Positions 17,605 through 26,715 of a stretch of 64,000 bases of DNA are shown piece by piece. Source of the stretch: Alphaproteobacteria bacterium (GTDB taxonomy: Bacteria > Pseudomonadota > Alphaproteobacteria > Caulobacterales > Caulobacteraceae). Under the pieces are notes generated by a model, which had not been told where the DNA came from, did not search any database, and saw only the letters and a list, made by a program, of their open reading frames with translations. The stretch spans positions 124,001-188,000 of the forward strand of contig JAHJME010000037.1 of assembly GCA_018821435.1 (NCBI GenBank). Direction: 5' to 3'. A program made the translations under genes and the position numbers. Each line of letters starts with the position of its first letter. The first letter of the stretch is position 1.

Positions 17605-18768
17605 TCAAAGCCGACCTTCGGAAAGTCCGTTTGGGGCTGAGGAAATCATGAAGGTTGGGACGAAACCGCCAAGCCGCCGGTTCTGGTCGTAGATGTTCAA
17701 CGGCAGATCGGCCTTCGCCATCCAAACCCTACCGGTCTCGACGGCGAGCGACACCGGCAGCACTGGGAAGACGTTGATGACCGCGTTCTCCCCCCGAATG
17801 ACCTTGATGCGATCGAAAATCTCGCGGAGGCGCTGCCGGTAGGCCACCTGATCTTCGGGACGCCGCAGCACGTCGAGGCCGGGCGATGCCGCAGTGAGTG
17901 ACCAAATCGCTGCGTCCGGTCCCAGCACCGCGGTGATCCGCTCGTCCGTCACGGTGGCGCTGACTGCAAGCTTCAGCGCAACGGGGCCAGAACCGGGGTT
18001 TGGCGGCTCGGCCGACTCGAAGGCAATAGGCTCGCCATCGCGCTGCCACTGCCAAGTCGCCGGCTCGCGGTGCCGCTGGCGGACCGAGGCGGGCGCGATG
18101 TCGCCCAGAAGTCGGCCGAACTCAATCAGGAGCGGCTGCGGAGCGAGCGCGAAAACGCTGAGGTGGCGGATTTCCTGGCGTTCGATGCGTCCCTTCACTT
18201 GCATGGCGAACTGCCGCCCCAAGTTCTCCTTCTGAAACGCCCAGTATTCCGGCTCATGATCAGCGAAGGCGGAGCCTACCAACTCAAGGTCTATGGTGCG
18301 GCCGTCGGCCGGATGATGGTCTGGCGGCATTGCCAGGAATATCGAACGGGTGTCGACCAGAGCCTCGTTGTGAGCAATGGCGGCGCCGAACCGGATCACG
18401 TGGGATGCGCGATCTTCATGTATGCCGGTCACCACTTCGACCCGAGTCTCGTGTGCTCCCTTCATCGCCAACAGACGGTCCTCCGGATGCCCATCGACGT
18501 CGTCGACGTCGATGAGCTTGTGGTGGACCGGGCACATGAGCATCAAGTTGGCTAGATTCTTCTCAAGTAGCGGTGAGCGCACTGCGTTGCCTCGCGGTCC
18601 GTCGCTTCGATCAGCGACGATATGGGCGAGGTATCCGAAGAGGGGATCCTGACGGCCAGAAACGAGGTCGCCAATGAGAAGCTTGTTGCAGCCCGCATAC
18701 TGACAGCGACCGCCAGCGCGAGCCCAGAGCGCAGATTGAACCTTTTGGGGAATGGACGTCTTCGACAT
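17605..18768 (-). CDS. cap5: CBASS effector Cap5 (HNH endonuclease-SAVED)
   Basis: 387 aa. The N-terminal HNH domain has zinc cysteines in GRCQYAGC (22, 27), catalytic His in [15 protein letters not shown] (about 49), an Asn in NLANLMLMC (about 74) and CPVHHKLID (79-83). The C-terminal half (about 165-385: [50 protein letters not shown]) fits a SAVED sensor that binds cyclic oligonucleotides. On infection the CD-NTase product would assemble SAVED and switch on HNH cleavage of DNA, killing the cell before phage release. It is the last gene of the operon, 116 nt after cap3. Confidence 0.92.
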   Translation of the reverse strand: MSKTSIPQKVQSALWARAGGRCQYAGCNKLLIGDLVSGRQDPLFGYLAHIVADRSDGPRGNAVRSPLLEKNLANLMLMCPVHHKLIDVDDVDGHPEDRLLAMKGAHETRVEVVTGIHEDRASHVIRFGAAIAHNEALVDTRSIFLAMPPDHHPADGRTIDLELVGSAFADHEPEYWAFQKENLGRQFAMQVKGRIERQEIRHLSVFALAPQPLLIEFGRLLGDIAPASVRQRHREPATWQWQRDGEPIAFESAEPPNPGSGPVALKLAVSATVTDERITAVLGPDAAIWSLTAASPGLDVLRRPEDQVAYRQRLREIFDRIKVIRGENAVINVFPVLPVSLAVETGRVWMAKADLPLNIYDQNRRLGGFVPTFMISSAPNGLSEGRL

Positions 18769-18884
18769 TAGCTTAGTCCACTAACCGGCATATTTTAGAA
18801 TCCGAATCGTCGTCTCTACCGTGGGCAATCCGCTCAAACGTCGAATGTATATACGAAGATATACGTCTGAGGCGTGGCAATAAA

Positions 18885-19325
18885 CTACGCCGAACATCCG
18901 ACGTTTCTCACAAACAAGGTGATTGAGTACTGCAGAGAGGTCCACAACTGAAGCTTTACAATCACGAGGAACGCAAAATGGATATCGCGCTCTCCATGGA
19001 CCAGGGAGACCATCGAGGCACAGTCCTCTGTGCTGGGCTGCACCGAGAAGCTGGGATGCGAATGCCATTCGCCCAGGTAGTTGAAGCGTTCGTAGTCGGC
19101 GCTTGTGCGCGCGAAGAATGCATCGAGCGCTGCCTTGTGGCGCTCCGGGCTGCGAACGAAATGAGCGTAGCTTCCGGTCTGATCATCGACTGAGAAGTCG
19201 ATGATCTTGAAATGATCGACAGCAACTTGCTCGGCCATCAGGACGCCGCCGATCTCACGGCGGCCCGCCTTTCGAAGGCGCTCCCTCATGCGACGCCGGA
19301 CGGTGTCATCGAGCTCAACCTTCAC
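18885..19325 (-). CDS. cap3: CBASS Cap3, JAMM/MPN isopeptidase
   Basis: 146 aa from a GTG start at 19325 inside the cap2 3' end (11-nt overlap). The JAMM zinc motif is intact: REIGGVLM with Glu near 24, and GEWHSHPSFSVQPSTED with His 88, His 90, Ser 98 and Asp 101. Cap3 proteins cleave Cap2-made conjugates on the CD-NTase and limit its priming. The C-terminal strand (FAFLVIVKLQLWTSLQYSITLF) is somewhat short but fits the fold. Confidence 0.9.
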   Translation of the reverse strand: MKVELDDTVRRRMRERLRKAGRREIGGVLMAEQVAVDHFKIIDFSVDDQTGSYAHFVRSPERHKAALDAFFARTSADYERFNYLGEWHSHPSFSVQPSTEDCASMVSLVHGERDIHFAFLVIVKLQLWTSLQYSITLFVRNVGCSA

Positions 19326-21027
19326 CTTCGACCTCCGGGTAGAGCTCGCTCAGAAAGGTCGTGAGGTCCTCGGCGACATTCGCTTCCTGCGCAGGACCCC
19401 ACACGCCTTCTGCGATGTACTGGATCGGGTAGGTGTCGAATGGACCTTGGAAGATCCACTCCGCCTTGAAGCCAAGCACGTAGGCGGGGGAGTCAAAGCC
19501 AGACGGCGACCGGACCAGCAGCCGGTCCACCACCATCTGCGCAAGGTGTGCGGCGATGATCCCAACTTCTGCGTCCGACGCGATTAGCGGGGGGCCGGAG
19601 CCGCGCTCGGCATCATACCCACCAGCCGCAATGCCGAGATCCCATGGGACGCCCTGATCGGCGTACCAGCCGAGGATTTGATTGCGAGCGAGCTGCGGCG
19701 GCGGATCGATATCGGGCCGAGCCATTGCTATCAGACCGCCGACGCCTCCACCGAACACCTGGCCCCAGATCAGGGGTTTTCGCTCTGCTTTCGTGACGGC
19801 GGCGCAGAGATTGAAAACGTCCGCGTCCGCGGTCGCGTCGATGACTACATCGCACTTTGCGAGCGCCGCCATTGCGCTCGCCGTGTTCTCCGCACTCTCT
19901 TGCCCGCCAAAGAGGATCGTCCGCAATTGCACCGATGCATCGGCGTTGATTTCGGTGATGCGATGCTTGAGGGCCTTGGTCTTGTTCACGGCCACGGCAC
20001 GTAGATCCAGTTCATTCCGGACGATGTTGCCGGGCAGAAAGACGTCCGTATCGAGCAGTAGAAAGTTAGACACGCCCGAGCGCGCGAGGGATGCTGCAAG
20101 CTTCGATCCGACGGAGCCGCACCCCACAATGCCAACAACCGCCGATGCCATGTTATCGTAACCCTTGGGTAGCCTCGGCTCGGCGAGCGGTATACGGACC
20201 ACCTGATAGTCGAGGGCCCGAAACTTCTCGCCGACAAAGAAACTCGGCATCACAACGTCTGTGTCGGTGATCAGAATAGCGAAGCCTACTTTCTTCTCCC
20301 GCGCCGCCTTCAGCCATTCGCCGAGACCGTACATTTCGAGGGCGAGGGGTAGTGTCTCGTCGTTGAACTTCGTGAGCAGCGGCATCGCCTTTGGTACGCG
20401 GTAGGCGATCGCGTCGTAGTTCGTTGCTCCCTCAAGAGCCGGCGGCCCCGTGAAGAGAACGGAGTCCTTTGGGCCGAGCCGCCCAAGCGACCCGACCCAC
20501 GTCTCGCCGAACTTGTGTTCGACCAGGACCGCTTCCGTGATCTCGCCTTCAGGGAGCGCCTTCAGCGCCGCTTCCGCCTCGGCGGAAAGGGCGAAGCGCA
20601 CAAAGCTGCTACGAACTTCCTGACCCAGAGTCGCTCGGTGGGCCGACGGAACCGGAGGAACATCCTCGCCATCTTCGCCGCTGAGGAGCCGGTGGGCGCT
20701 CTCAACCATCATCGCGCCTGTGATGGTGGGCACCCAATTGTCCGCCCTGTACTCAAGACAGAGCTCGCCGCCCTTTCCCCATTGGTGGCCTGACAGGCGC
20801 ACGTCTTCGGTCGGGCTGATCGAGGGCGGCACGTCTGGAAAGTAGTCGGGGTAGCGCAGCGTCAGCGGCACGTAGGTGTCGCCGACCAAGATCAAGAAGT
20901 TCGCTAGAAGGCGAACGCCGTCGATCTTCCACGTAACGCCGTCGAGCCAATCGACCCGCTCGGCGAGTTCAGCCAGGTGAGCTCGCTCATCTCTCGCCCT
21001 GGCTGGAAGGGCCGACCACCAGATCAA
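19315..21027 (-). CDS. cap2: CBASS Cap2, E2-E1 ubiquitin-transferase-like fusion
   Basis: 570 aa from TTG 21027, overlapping the CD-NTase stop (TTGA). The N-terminal E2-like domain (about 20-125) contains the active Cys near residue 90 in WGKGGELCLEYRADNWVP. The C-terminal ThiF/E1 adenylation domain (about 290-510) has the nucleotide loop VGIVGCGSVGSKLA, the Asp region LLLDTDVFLPGNIVRNEL and DVVIDATAD. Cap2 attaches the CD-NTase C-terminus to cellular targets and primes it. Only four cysteines exist (90, 303, 392, 408), and none lies in the region after 408 where the E1 catalytic Cys is normally expected. Confidence 0.92.
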   Translation of the reverse strand: MIWWSALPARARDERAHLAELAERVDWLDGVTWKIDGVRLLANFLILVGDTYVPLTLRYPDYFPDVPPSISPTEDVRLSGHQWGKGGELCLEYRADNWVPTITGAMMVESAHRLLSGEDGEDVPPVPSAHRATLGQEVRSSFVRFALSAEAEAALKALPEGEITEAVLVEHKFGETWVGSLGRLGPKDSVLFTGPPALEGATNYDAIAYRVPKAMPLLTKFNDETLPLALEMYGLGEWLKAAREKKVGFAILITDTDVVMPSFFVGEKFRALDYQVVRIPLAEPRLPKGYDNMASAVVGIVGCGSVGSKLAASLARSGVSNFLLLDTDVFLPGNIVRNELDLRAVAVNKTKALKHRITEINADASVQLRTILFGGQESAENTASAMAALAKCDVVIDATADADVFNLCAAVTKAERKPLIWGQVFGGGVGGLIAMARPDIDPPPQLARNQILGWYADQGVPWDLGIAAGGYDAERGSGPPLIASDAEVGIIAAHLAQMVVDRLLVRSPSGFDSPAYVLGFKAEWIFQGPFDTYPIQYIAEGVWGPAQEANVAEDLTTFLSELYPEVEGEG

Positions 21028-22217
21028 GCGAACCCTTGCGGCTCAGAAGGCACACGCGCCTTTGCAGGGAAAGCGAGTCCGCTGGTCGGTGCAACAGTTG
21101 CTGCGCGCAGTCGCCCGCCGCCGCTCGACTTCTGGAGCGCGCGCTGAGCGAGATCACGCCCGATGGACGAGGCTGCGGTTTCGGTAATCCGCTGTGGGTC
21201 GGCCTGAGCGGCGATATAGGCAAAGTCCTGCCTCGCCTGCGCGAGCCAGTCGAAGAACGCCTTGGCGCGATGCGGGTGGGTTTCCCACTTGTCCGCGAAG
21301 TTTTCGAGCGGGTCGGTGGGGTTCGAGATCACCAGCTTGCCATCAACGTTGAAGATGAACTGATCCATCTTCTCGAGGATTGATAGGAGCGCCGCGCCGA
21401 TCGTATCCTCGCCGCCGTAAGCATGAGCGGCAAGCGTCGAGAGGATGATCGAGATCGGCCGGTCTTCTGGCTTACCAGCGAACCGAACGTCGCGGTGGCG
21501 CTTGAGGACCATGATCGCCGCCTGAAGCGGCGTCCTCACGCGGTAGTCCGGAATCGACTCTACGGATGCCTTGGCGACCTCTGCCATCATCTGCTTGCGC
21601 CGGTTGAACACGACGCTCATGCGCTGCTTGAACCACTCGGCATAGGCCTTAGGGTTCGAACGGCACCAGTCCTCGTCGATGATGGTGTAGTTCCAGCGCT
21701 CATTGTCGGTGATGGCGACCGCCGTCGCGCTCCAATTCGACTTTTGCTGACGGACTTCGAGCAAGCGCCGTTGCCGGTCGGCATCTGGGACGCAGGGCAC
21801 TACATCCATGTGGAATTGCGCGCCGTCAGCGTAGTGCAGCACCCAGCACCGGCGCCCCTCGCGCACGGGTTTCACCATGCTCTGGGCCTTGTGATAGGAG
21901 CGGATCTCGACCTCAAGCATCTGCTTGAGCTTCTGCTGGGAGAGCTGCGAGGTGCGGAGCCTGCGCAACTCGCAGACGGCATCGACGTCGTAGTCTTCCG
22001 CTTCCGACGGCGGACGAATAACGGTGCCGAGGCGGAAGGAGCCTTGCACATAGACGGCCGGGTCGTACCGACTGAGCGTGGATTCGGGTCGTCCCAGCCA
22101 TTCGCCGAGTGACGTGTAACTGCGCTCGGCCTGTTCATAGCGCGTATCGCTGATCGACAGCTCGTCGACCATCGCCTGGAGGTACGCTTCCGCCTGCTGG
22201 GTAGTGCCAGTTGCCAT
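21024..22217 (-). CDS. cdnX: CBASS CD-NTase (cGAS/DncV-like nucleotidyltransferase)
   Basis: About 397 aa. It has the nucleotidyltransferase signature GSFRLGTVIRPPSEAEDYDVD (GS near residue 59, Asp pair near 75-77) and the third metal-binding Asp near 138 in QFHMDVVPCVPD. It makes cyclic di- or trinucleotides on phage sensing. The clade and product cannot be assigned by eye. ATG 22217 is preferred over a TTG at 22223. It is the first gene of the minus-strand operon cdnX-cap2-cap3-cap5. A TTGACT -35-like hexamer lies at 22275-22270, but no good -10 is visible. The symbol cdnX is a placeholder for an unassigned clade. Confidence 0.93.
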   Translation of the reverse strand: MATGTTQQAEAYLQAMVDELSISDTRYEQAERSYTSLGEWLGRPESTLSRYDPAVYVQGSFRLGTVIRPPSEAEDYDVDAVCELRRLRTSQLSQQKLKQMLEVEIRSYHKAQSMVKPVREGRRCWVLHYADGAQFHMDVVPCVPDADRQRRLLEVRQQKSNWSATAVAITDNERWNYTIIDEDWCRSNPKAYAEWFKQRMSVVFNRRKQMMAEVAKASVESIPDYRVRTPLQAAIMVLKRHRDVRFAGKPEDRPISIILSTLAAHAYGGEDTIGAALLSILEKMDQFIFNVDGKLVISNPTDPLENFADKWETHPHRAKAFFDWLAQARQDFAYIAAQADPQRITETAASSIGRDLAQRALQKSSGGGRLRAATVAPTSGLAFPAKARVPSEPQGFA

Positions 22218-22605
22218 CGTCAAACCATGCGCCAGATTTTCATGATTTGTTCCACGAGTCGCTGCCTGCAGTCAAGGTTTGTCGCGTGTTTTGCCAAGCT
22301 TCAAGCTGGGGTTGCTTTTCGCGTGGCCCGGGGTCATTCGCGCTCACCGAAGGTAGAGTCTTGGCGAGCCCGCCCGGAGCGAGCTGGCAGCCCGTGAGGG
22401 CGGAGCGAAGCTGGGCTGACGGGCAGCGGGCCTGGTTCCCTCTGTTCTGAGATGTCGCGCTAACGCCCTTGCCGCTGCGTACGGCAAGGTCCGCTTCGCG
22501 CCGAGCGGCCAGGTTTCGTTACTCGCCCAACAGATCTCTCGCTCTCACTTCCAGAAGTTTGTCTCCGTACGCGACAGTCCCTATGAGGCGCGGGGGGAGG
22601 CCTCA
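22218..22605. repeat. Gene-free interval with perfect hairpin (22467-22489)
   Basis: About 390 nt between the CBASS CD-NTase and the divergent unknown membrane protein. It holds the presumed CBASS promoter and a perfect 8-bp inverted repeat, CCTTGCCG / CGGCAAGG, with a 7-nt loop. No T-tract follows. The function is unknown; it could be a terminator, an operator or a junction left by cargo insertion. Confidence 0.5.
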
Positions 22606-23508
22606 ATGCGAAGCTGCAAACGGTCTGCATGTACACTTGTCGGGGCTGGATTGGTTCTCGTCGGCACCGCCGCGCTACCAGCCGCAGCGGGGTTGCAGGA
22701 GCGGACACCTTTGTCTGTCGCAGCCAAGTCGTCCTCGACAGATGAGCGGATAGCAATCGCGCTGGAGCGAGCAGCGCCCACGGCGGACGATGCAAAACGG
22801 GAGGCTGCGGATCTCCATGCGCAGCAGGACATGGCCGAGTGGGCCAGGTGGATGGTCTTTCTGACTTTGGCGCAGGCGTTGGTGGCGATCGTCAGCATTG
22901 GTTTGGTTCTGCGTTCGCTGAGCCAGAGCTCCAGGGCAATTAGGGAGGCGACGCATGCCAACCAAATCGCGCAGTCGAACCACGTCTCCGATGTGCGGCC
23001 TTGGCTTGAAATTGAAGATGTTAAAGTTGCCGGGTGGGGATTTACCTCTGGAGGGCTCCGCTTTGATCTTGAAATTCGATTGAAGAATGTTGGCGCAAGC
23101 CCGGCGCGAAATATTTGGGTCGATTTGATTGTCGAGCCGGAGACCCGTACTTATCCTAGTGCGCAAGCCCGCTCTTTCCGCGAAAGGGTCCGAACCGATC
23201 CGATATACGGAGAGCGCGTAGTGTTCCCCGGGGCGACGCGTCAGATTTCAGAGTCCGTCACGCTGTTCCGGTCCAAGATGGAGGTCCTTCCCAATACAAT
23301 TGGAACACTGCGGAATCTGAAGATCTTGATCATCGGTGTTGCGCGATATGAGAGCGTGTTCAACGATGATCCGCCGAAGCAGAGCGGCTTCAGCTATAGG
23401 TCCGAGTGCCCACGCGACGAGGGCCTAGTTCTCGATTTGGACAACAACCGTCTGGCGACGACTACCATCAACCTGCAGGCGACGGAACGTGGCTGGTATG
23501 CGGATTGA
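22606..23508 (+). CDS. Hypothetical membrane protein next to CBASS
   Basis: 300 aa, family not recognised. The N-terminus (TLVGAGLVLVGTAALPAAAG) looks like a signal peptide or signal anchor. A short linker and a second hydrophobic helix follow (about 85-105: WMVFLTLAQALVAIVSIGLVL). The rest (about 130-300) is a soluble, beta-rich domain with RPWLEIEDVKVAGW, RLKNVGASPARNIWVDL and VFPGATRQISESV. A Shine-Dalgarno GGGGGGAGG precedes ATG 22606. It is visibly lower in GC than the flanking T4SS genes, suggesting recent acquisition. It is divergent from the CBASS operon; a role in defence is only a positional guess. Confidence 0.8.
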   Translation: MRSCKRSACTLVGAGLVLVGTAALPAAAGLQERTPLSVAAKSSSTDERIAIALERAAPTADDAKREAADLHAQQDMAEWARWMVFLTLAQALVAIVSIGLVLRSLSQSSRAIREATHANQIAQSNHVSDVRPWLEIEDVKVAGWGFTSGGLRFDLEIRLKNVGASPARNIWVDLIVEPETRTYPSAQARSFRERVRTDPIYGERVVFPGATRQISESVTLFRSKMEVLPNTIGTLRNLKILIIGVARYESVFNDDPPKQSGFSYRSECPRDEGLVLDLDNNRLATTTINLQATERGWYAD

Positions 23509-23702
23509 GCGCAGGCGTAGCCTCTCTATGGCCAAGCCCTGACGCGTCCTGTGGGCCAAGCGCGCCAAGCAGCACCGGTCTCGATGGCGCCGTGGCGGCG
23601 TATGATCGCTCCGATCTTGTTGCATCCATCGCGCTGCGAACGTCCGGACTCGGGCGCGACGCCAAGGTCCGTTTCTGGCGCTTAGATGACCGCCGACGCT
23701 GG

Positions 23703-24863
23703 CTAACGAAGCCGCACACCCGCCATTTTCTGGCACAGCGACCAAAGGCGATCGGCAACGTGAGCGTCGAGCGCCCAGGATTTCACACCGTAGGGCGCTC
23801 GCCCCTCGTCGGGCACAAGCGGTGCGATATCGCAGTTCTCCACATAGACGCCGCCCTTGCCATCCAGGTCCCCGCTGACGGCGGCCCACGTGGCCGTCGC
23901 GCCGCCCTGCTCAACGGTCTTGTAGAGGTCACCCTCGTTCTTCGGGCGACGCCACAGGTTCAAGGCCTCCGTGATGTGTAGGACCCGCACTATCCCGGCG
24001 ACAAGGCGCCCAAGAGCGACCTGGCGGCGGGGGCGGCGGCCGACACTGCCCGCCGCGAAAAGGTCTGACGAGGGAACCGGGCCGGGCGTCGTGGCGAAGA
24101 CGCGGACATCCCTGTCCCGCCACAGCGCATCTTCCTTGATCGACAGGAGGATGAGCGCCGTCTTCGTCTGGGCGTAGGCGCGCATCCCCGTATAGGGCGT
24201 GTGGTTGAAGTTGACGTCGTCGAGCAGGACCCCGCCCGCGTGGTGGCCCCGCGAGGCGACATTGATCACCCTTGCGCCCTGCGCCCGCTCCAGCGCCGGC
24301 AGAAGCCGTACGGTCAGCTGATAGTGGCCAAGGACATTGGTCGCGAACTGTCGCTCGTAACCCCGATCGTCACGCTCCAGCGGTGTGGCCATTATGGCGG
24401 CGTTGTTGATGAGGATATGCAGCGGTCGGCCTGACTGAACGTACCGCGCCGCGAAGGCGTCGATCGACGCGGGCTGAAGAAGGTCGACGCATTCGACGGT
24501 TGTATTGGCGATACCGCGCAATCCGCGCTTCGCTCGGTCGACGTCCCGCGCCAGAACGATGAGCGTAGCCCCGGCGGTGGACAGAGCCCGAACGGCTTCT
24601 CTGCCGGTGCCGCTATGACCCCCTGTGATGACGACAATCTTGCCGCGCAGATCGACGCCCTTCACGACGTCCATCGCCTTGGTCCGGTGGCCGAATGGCG
24701 ATGGGATTGGATGTTGCCGCGTATGCGGAAGATCTGGTGTGTCGTAGAGCGGAAGCTTCGCGGACGGGTCGCCGAGAGCTTTATAAAAAAGGGCGACGAG
24801 TCCGGCGTAAATCGCGGTCAAGATACCGGCGGCTTCCAGCGCATAAATCAGTGTTTTCTGCAT
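23703..24863 (-). CDS. SDR family NAD(P)-dependent oxidoreductase, membrane-anchored
   Basis: 386 aa. An N-terminal hydrophobic helix (about 7-28) precedes a classical Rossmann start, KIVVITGGHSGTGREAVRALSTAGATL. It keeps the NNAA motif (ILINNAAIMATP), the catalytic Ser in VINVASRGHH and the Tyr/Lys in AYAQTKTALILL. The fold resembles retinol dehydrogenase/WWOX-like SDRs. The substrate is unknown. It is the first of a run of redox genes on the element and lies just downstream (minus strand) of the HxlR regulator. Confidence 0.88.
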   Translation of the reverse strand: MQKTLIYALEAAGILTAIYAGLVALFYKALGDPSAKLPLYDTPDLPHTRQHPIPSPFGHRTKAMDVVKGVDLRGKIVVITGGHSGTGREAVRALSTAGATLIVLARDVDRAKRGLRGIANTTVECVDLLQPASIDAFAARYVQSGRPLHILINNAAIMATPLERDDRGYERQFATNVLGHYQLTVRLLPALERAQGARVINVASRGHHAGGVLLDDVNFNHTPYTGMRAYAQTKTALILLSIKEDALWRDRDVRVFATTPGPVPSSDLFAAGSVGRRPRRQVALGRLVAGIVRVLHITEALNLWRRPKNEGDLYKTVEQGGATATWAAVSGDLDGKGGVYVENCDIAPLVPDEGRAPYGVKSWALDAHVADRLWSLCQKMAGVRLR

Positions 24864-24938
24864 AGGGCCAGGGTCGGCTTCTGGACCAACTCCATCAAGT
24901 AGGATGGATTTTCAGACCTAGTCTGGAGGTGCTGACCG

Positions 24939-25337
24939 TCACAACTGGACAGCTCTAGGGGTGCCTAGGAGGCCATCATACTTGAACGACCAGTCAAGCA
25001 TGGCCCTGAACGTCGGCATCAGGTCAATTCCAGCTTTTGAAAGTTCATATTCGACCCGCTGTGGGACTTCTGGATAGGCTTTGCGGATGACGATGCCGTT
25101 CGCCTCGAGGTCTCGAAGCTGCTCGGTTAGCATGTGCTGGGTGACGCCGGGGAGCGCACGCCGCAAGGCACCGAACCGCGTTGGACCGTCGATCAGCGTG
25201 CAGACGATCTCGATTTTCCACTTGCCGGTGATTGCGCGGATCGCGCGCTGGAAACGCAGGATGTCGATTGCCTCGGGGCCTGTGCACCCGTCGCAATCCT
25301 CTCCGTAGACACGCGGCTCTACAGTGGAGCTCCTCAT
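24939..25337 (-). CDS. HxlR-family transcriptional regulator
   Basis: 132 aa winged-HTH: IDILRFQRAIRAITGKWKIEIVCTLIDGPTRFGALRRALPGVTQHMLTEQLRDLEANGIVIRK, the standard HxlR pattern. Cysteines in YGEDCDGCTGPE could sense thiol or electrophile stress, as in HypR-like members. It is followed by the membrane-anchored SDR on the same strand (75-nt gap), which is its most likely target together with the GST and DoxX genes upstream. Confidence 0.9.
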   Translation of the reverse strand: MRSSTVEPRVYGEDCDGCTGPEAIDILRFQRAIRAITGKWKIEIVCTLIDGPTRFGALRRALPGVTQHMLTEQLRDLEANGIVIRKAYPEVPQRVEYELSKAGIDLMPTFRAMLDWSFKYDGLLGTPRAVQL

Positions 25338-25397
25338 GCGAACCTTCTGAAATACCTTGTCCTTCTGAGGCGCATGCCAGCAACCCTTGCTTGAGGA

Positions 25398-25427
25398 TGT
25401 CCGGCTGCGCCTCAGCGCAGCCGGACA
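25398..25427 (-). terminator. Perfect 13-bp hairpin after GST gene
   Basis: TGTCCGGCTGCGC and its exact complement with a 4-nt loop, about 32 nt past the GST stop and upstream of the HxlR gene. It has no U-run, but its strength and position support a terminator. Confidence 0.65.
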
Positions 25428-25458
25428 CGCCGTGCGACTTAAGGTAACGCCGCAGTCG

Positions 25459-26088
25459 TCAGCCCGCCAGCGCGAGCGTGCTGGAGATCGCCTTGGCGAC
25501 CGCCGGGCGCGTCAGGATCTCGTCGTGCCAGCGCTTTACGCTCGGGAAATCGGCCAGATCGGCGCCAAAGGCCCGATGTCGCCAGATCCATCCGAAATGG
25601 GCGATGTCCGCGATCGTGTATTCCGCCCCGGCGACGAAGGGATCGCGTTGCAGGATGCCGTCAAGAACGCCGAGCACCCTCGCGACTTCCTTTCGCGCGG
25701 CGGCGCGCGCCTCGCCTTCAGGCTCCTTGCGCATTTCGAGCAGGAAGGCGTGGAGGAACGCTGGGCTGGCGGCCGAAGCGTGAAAGAAAAGCTGCTCAAA
25801 CACCTTGGCCCGCCGCTGTGGGTCGGTCGGCAGCAACTGGCCGGTCTTCTCCGCGAGGTGAACGAGGATCGCCGCCGACTCGCTCAGCACAACCTCGGCG
25901 TTCGCGGCCGGCGAACGATCGATCAGGACTGGAAGCTTGCCATTCGGGTTGAGGGCGAGAAAGGCGTCGCTTCTCTGCTCACCGCGGCGAAGATCGACGG
26001 AGACGAGATTGTGGGGCAAACCCATCTCTTCCGCAGCAATGACGACTTTGACGCTGTTGGGCGTCGCGAAGGCGTGGATCTCAAGCAT
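25459..26088 (-). CDS. Glutathione S-transferase
   Basis: 209 aa. The N-terminal thioredoxin-like domain starts MLEIHAFATPNSVKVVIAAEEMGLP, with the cis-Pro/glutathione motif GKLPVLID and VLSESAAILVHLAEK. A helical C-terminal domain follows (about 95-205) with DPFVAGAEYTIADIAHFGWI. It is YghU/Ure2p-like. It conjugates or reduces electrophiles with glutathione in the cytoplasm. It sits 55 nt downstream of the DoxX gene on the same strand; a weak hairpin (26110-26137) lies in that gap. Confidence 0.92.
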   Translation of the reverse strand: MLEIHAFATPNSVKVVIAAEEMGLPHNLVSVDLRRGEQRSDAFLALNPNGKLPVLIDRSPAANAEVVLSESAAILVHLAEKTGQLLPTDPQRRAKVFEQLFFHASAASPAFLHAFLLEMRKEPEGEARAAARKEVARVLGVLDGILQRDPFVAGAEYTIADIAHFGWIWRHRAFGADLADFPSVKRWHDEILTRPAVAKAISSTLALAG

Positions 26089-26143
26089 TCTATTATCTCC
26101 TATGACACCGGCCGGAACGGCGCTGGCCGCTCCGGCCCGTTCT

Positions 26144-26575
26144 TCAGCCGCGGCGGGCGTCGAGGCTCAGGCTGCCGCCGCCGAAAGCGACGACGTGCAG
26201 CAGGCCGCCGGCCATCGCGATGTTCTTGAAGAAGTGGATGAACTGGTTCTGGTCGCCGAGCGCGTTGTGGAAGACCGCTGCGGTCGCGAGCGAAAACAGC
26301 GCCAGGACGCCGGCGACGGCGCGGGTGCGGTAGCCCAGCAGCAAGGCGAGACCGCCGGCCAGTTCCACGAAGACCGACATGCCGAAGGCGATGTTGGGCA
26401 ACGGCAGACCGACTGACTGAATGTAGCCGATGGTCATGGCCGGCGCGGCGATCTTCGACAGGCCCGACAACAGGAAGATGGCGCTGATCATGCCGCGTCC
26501 GACGAACGGAACGAGCGTTGAGAGCAGATTGGACGCTGCAGCATTCTGAGCGTCGGCGTTTGTCTGAGTGTTCAT
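26144..26575 (-). CDS. DoxX family membrane protein
   Basis: 143 aa from ATG 26575, with about four membrane helices: FVGRGMISAIFLLSGLSKI, the SVFVELAGGLALLLGY signature, VAGVLALFSLATAAVF and NIAMAGGLLHVVAFG. DoxX proteins act in thiosulfate/thiol redox and oxidative-stress membrane complexes. The upstream frame to 26647 has no homology and no ribosome site. It is probably part of the detoxification set with the GST and epoxide hydrolase. Confidence 0.88.
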   Translation of the reverse strand: MNTQTNADAQNAAASNLLSTLVPFVGRGMISAIFLLSGLSKIAAPAMTIGYIQSVGLPLPNIAFGMSVFVELAGGLALLLGYRTRAVAGVLALFSLATAAVFHNALGDQNQFIHFFKNIAMAGGLLHVVAFGGGSLSLDARRG

Positions 26576-26715
26576 CGTCTTAGTCCTCGATCTAAGTTGC
26601 AGTGAAAGTGCCCGTGGCGTGGGGAGCCATGCCGCCGATCCGGGCACGGTCCCGGCGGAACGAGGGGTTTGAATGGCGAAGCGTGAGGGACGGCGCAGCA
26701 GCGCGTGAGCGTCGG

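Noticed and set aside
18781-19068. Alternative minus-strand ORF overlapping the Cap3 3' end
   Set aside because: Out of frame with an intact JAMM protein, and it has no recognisable motif.
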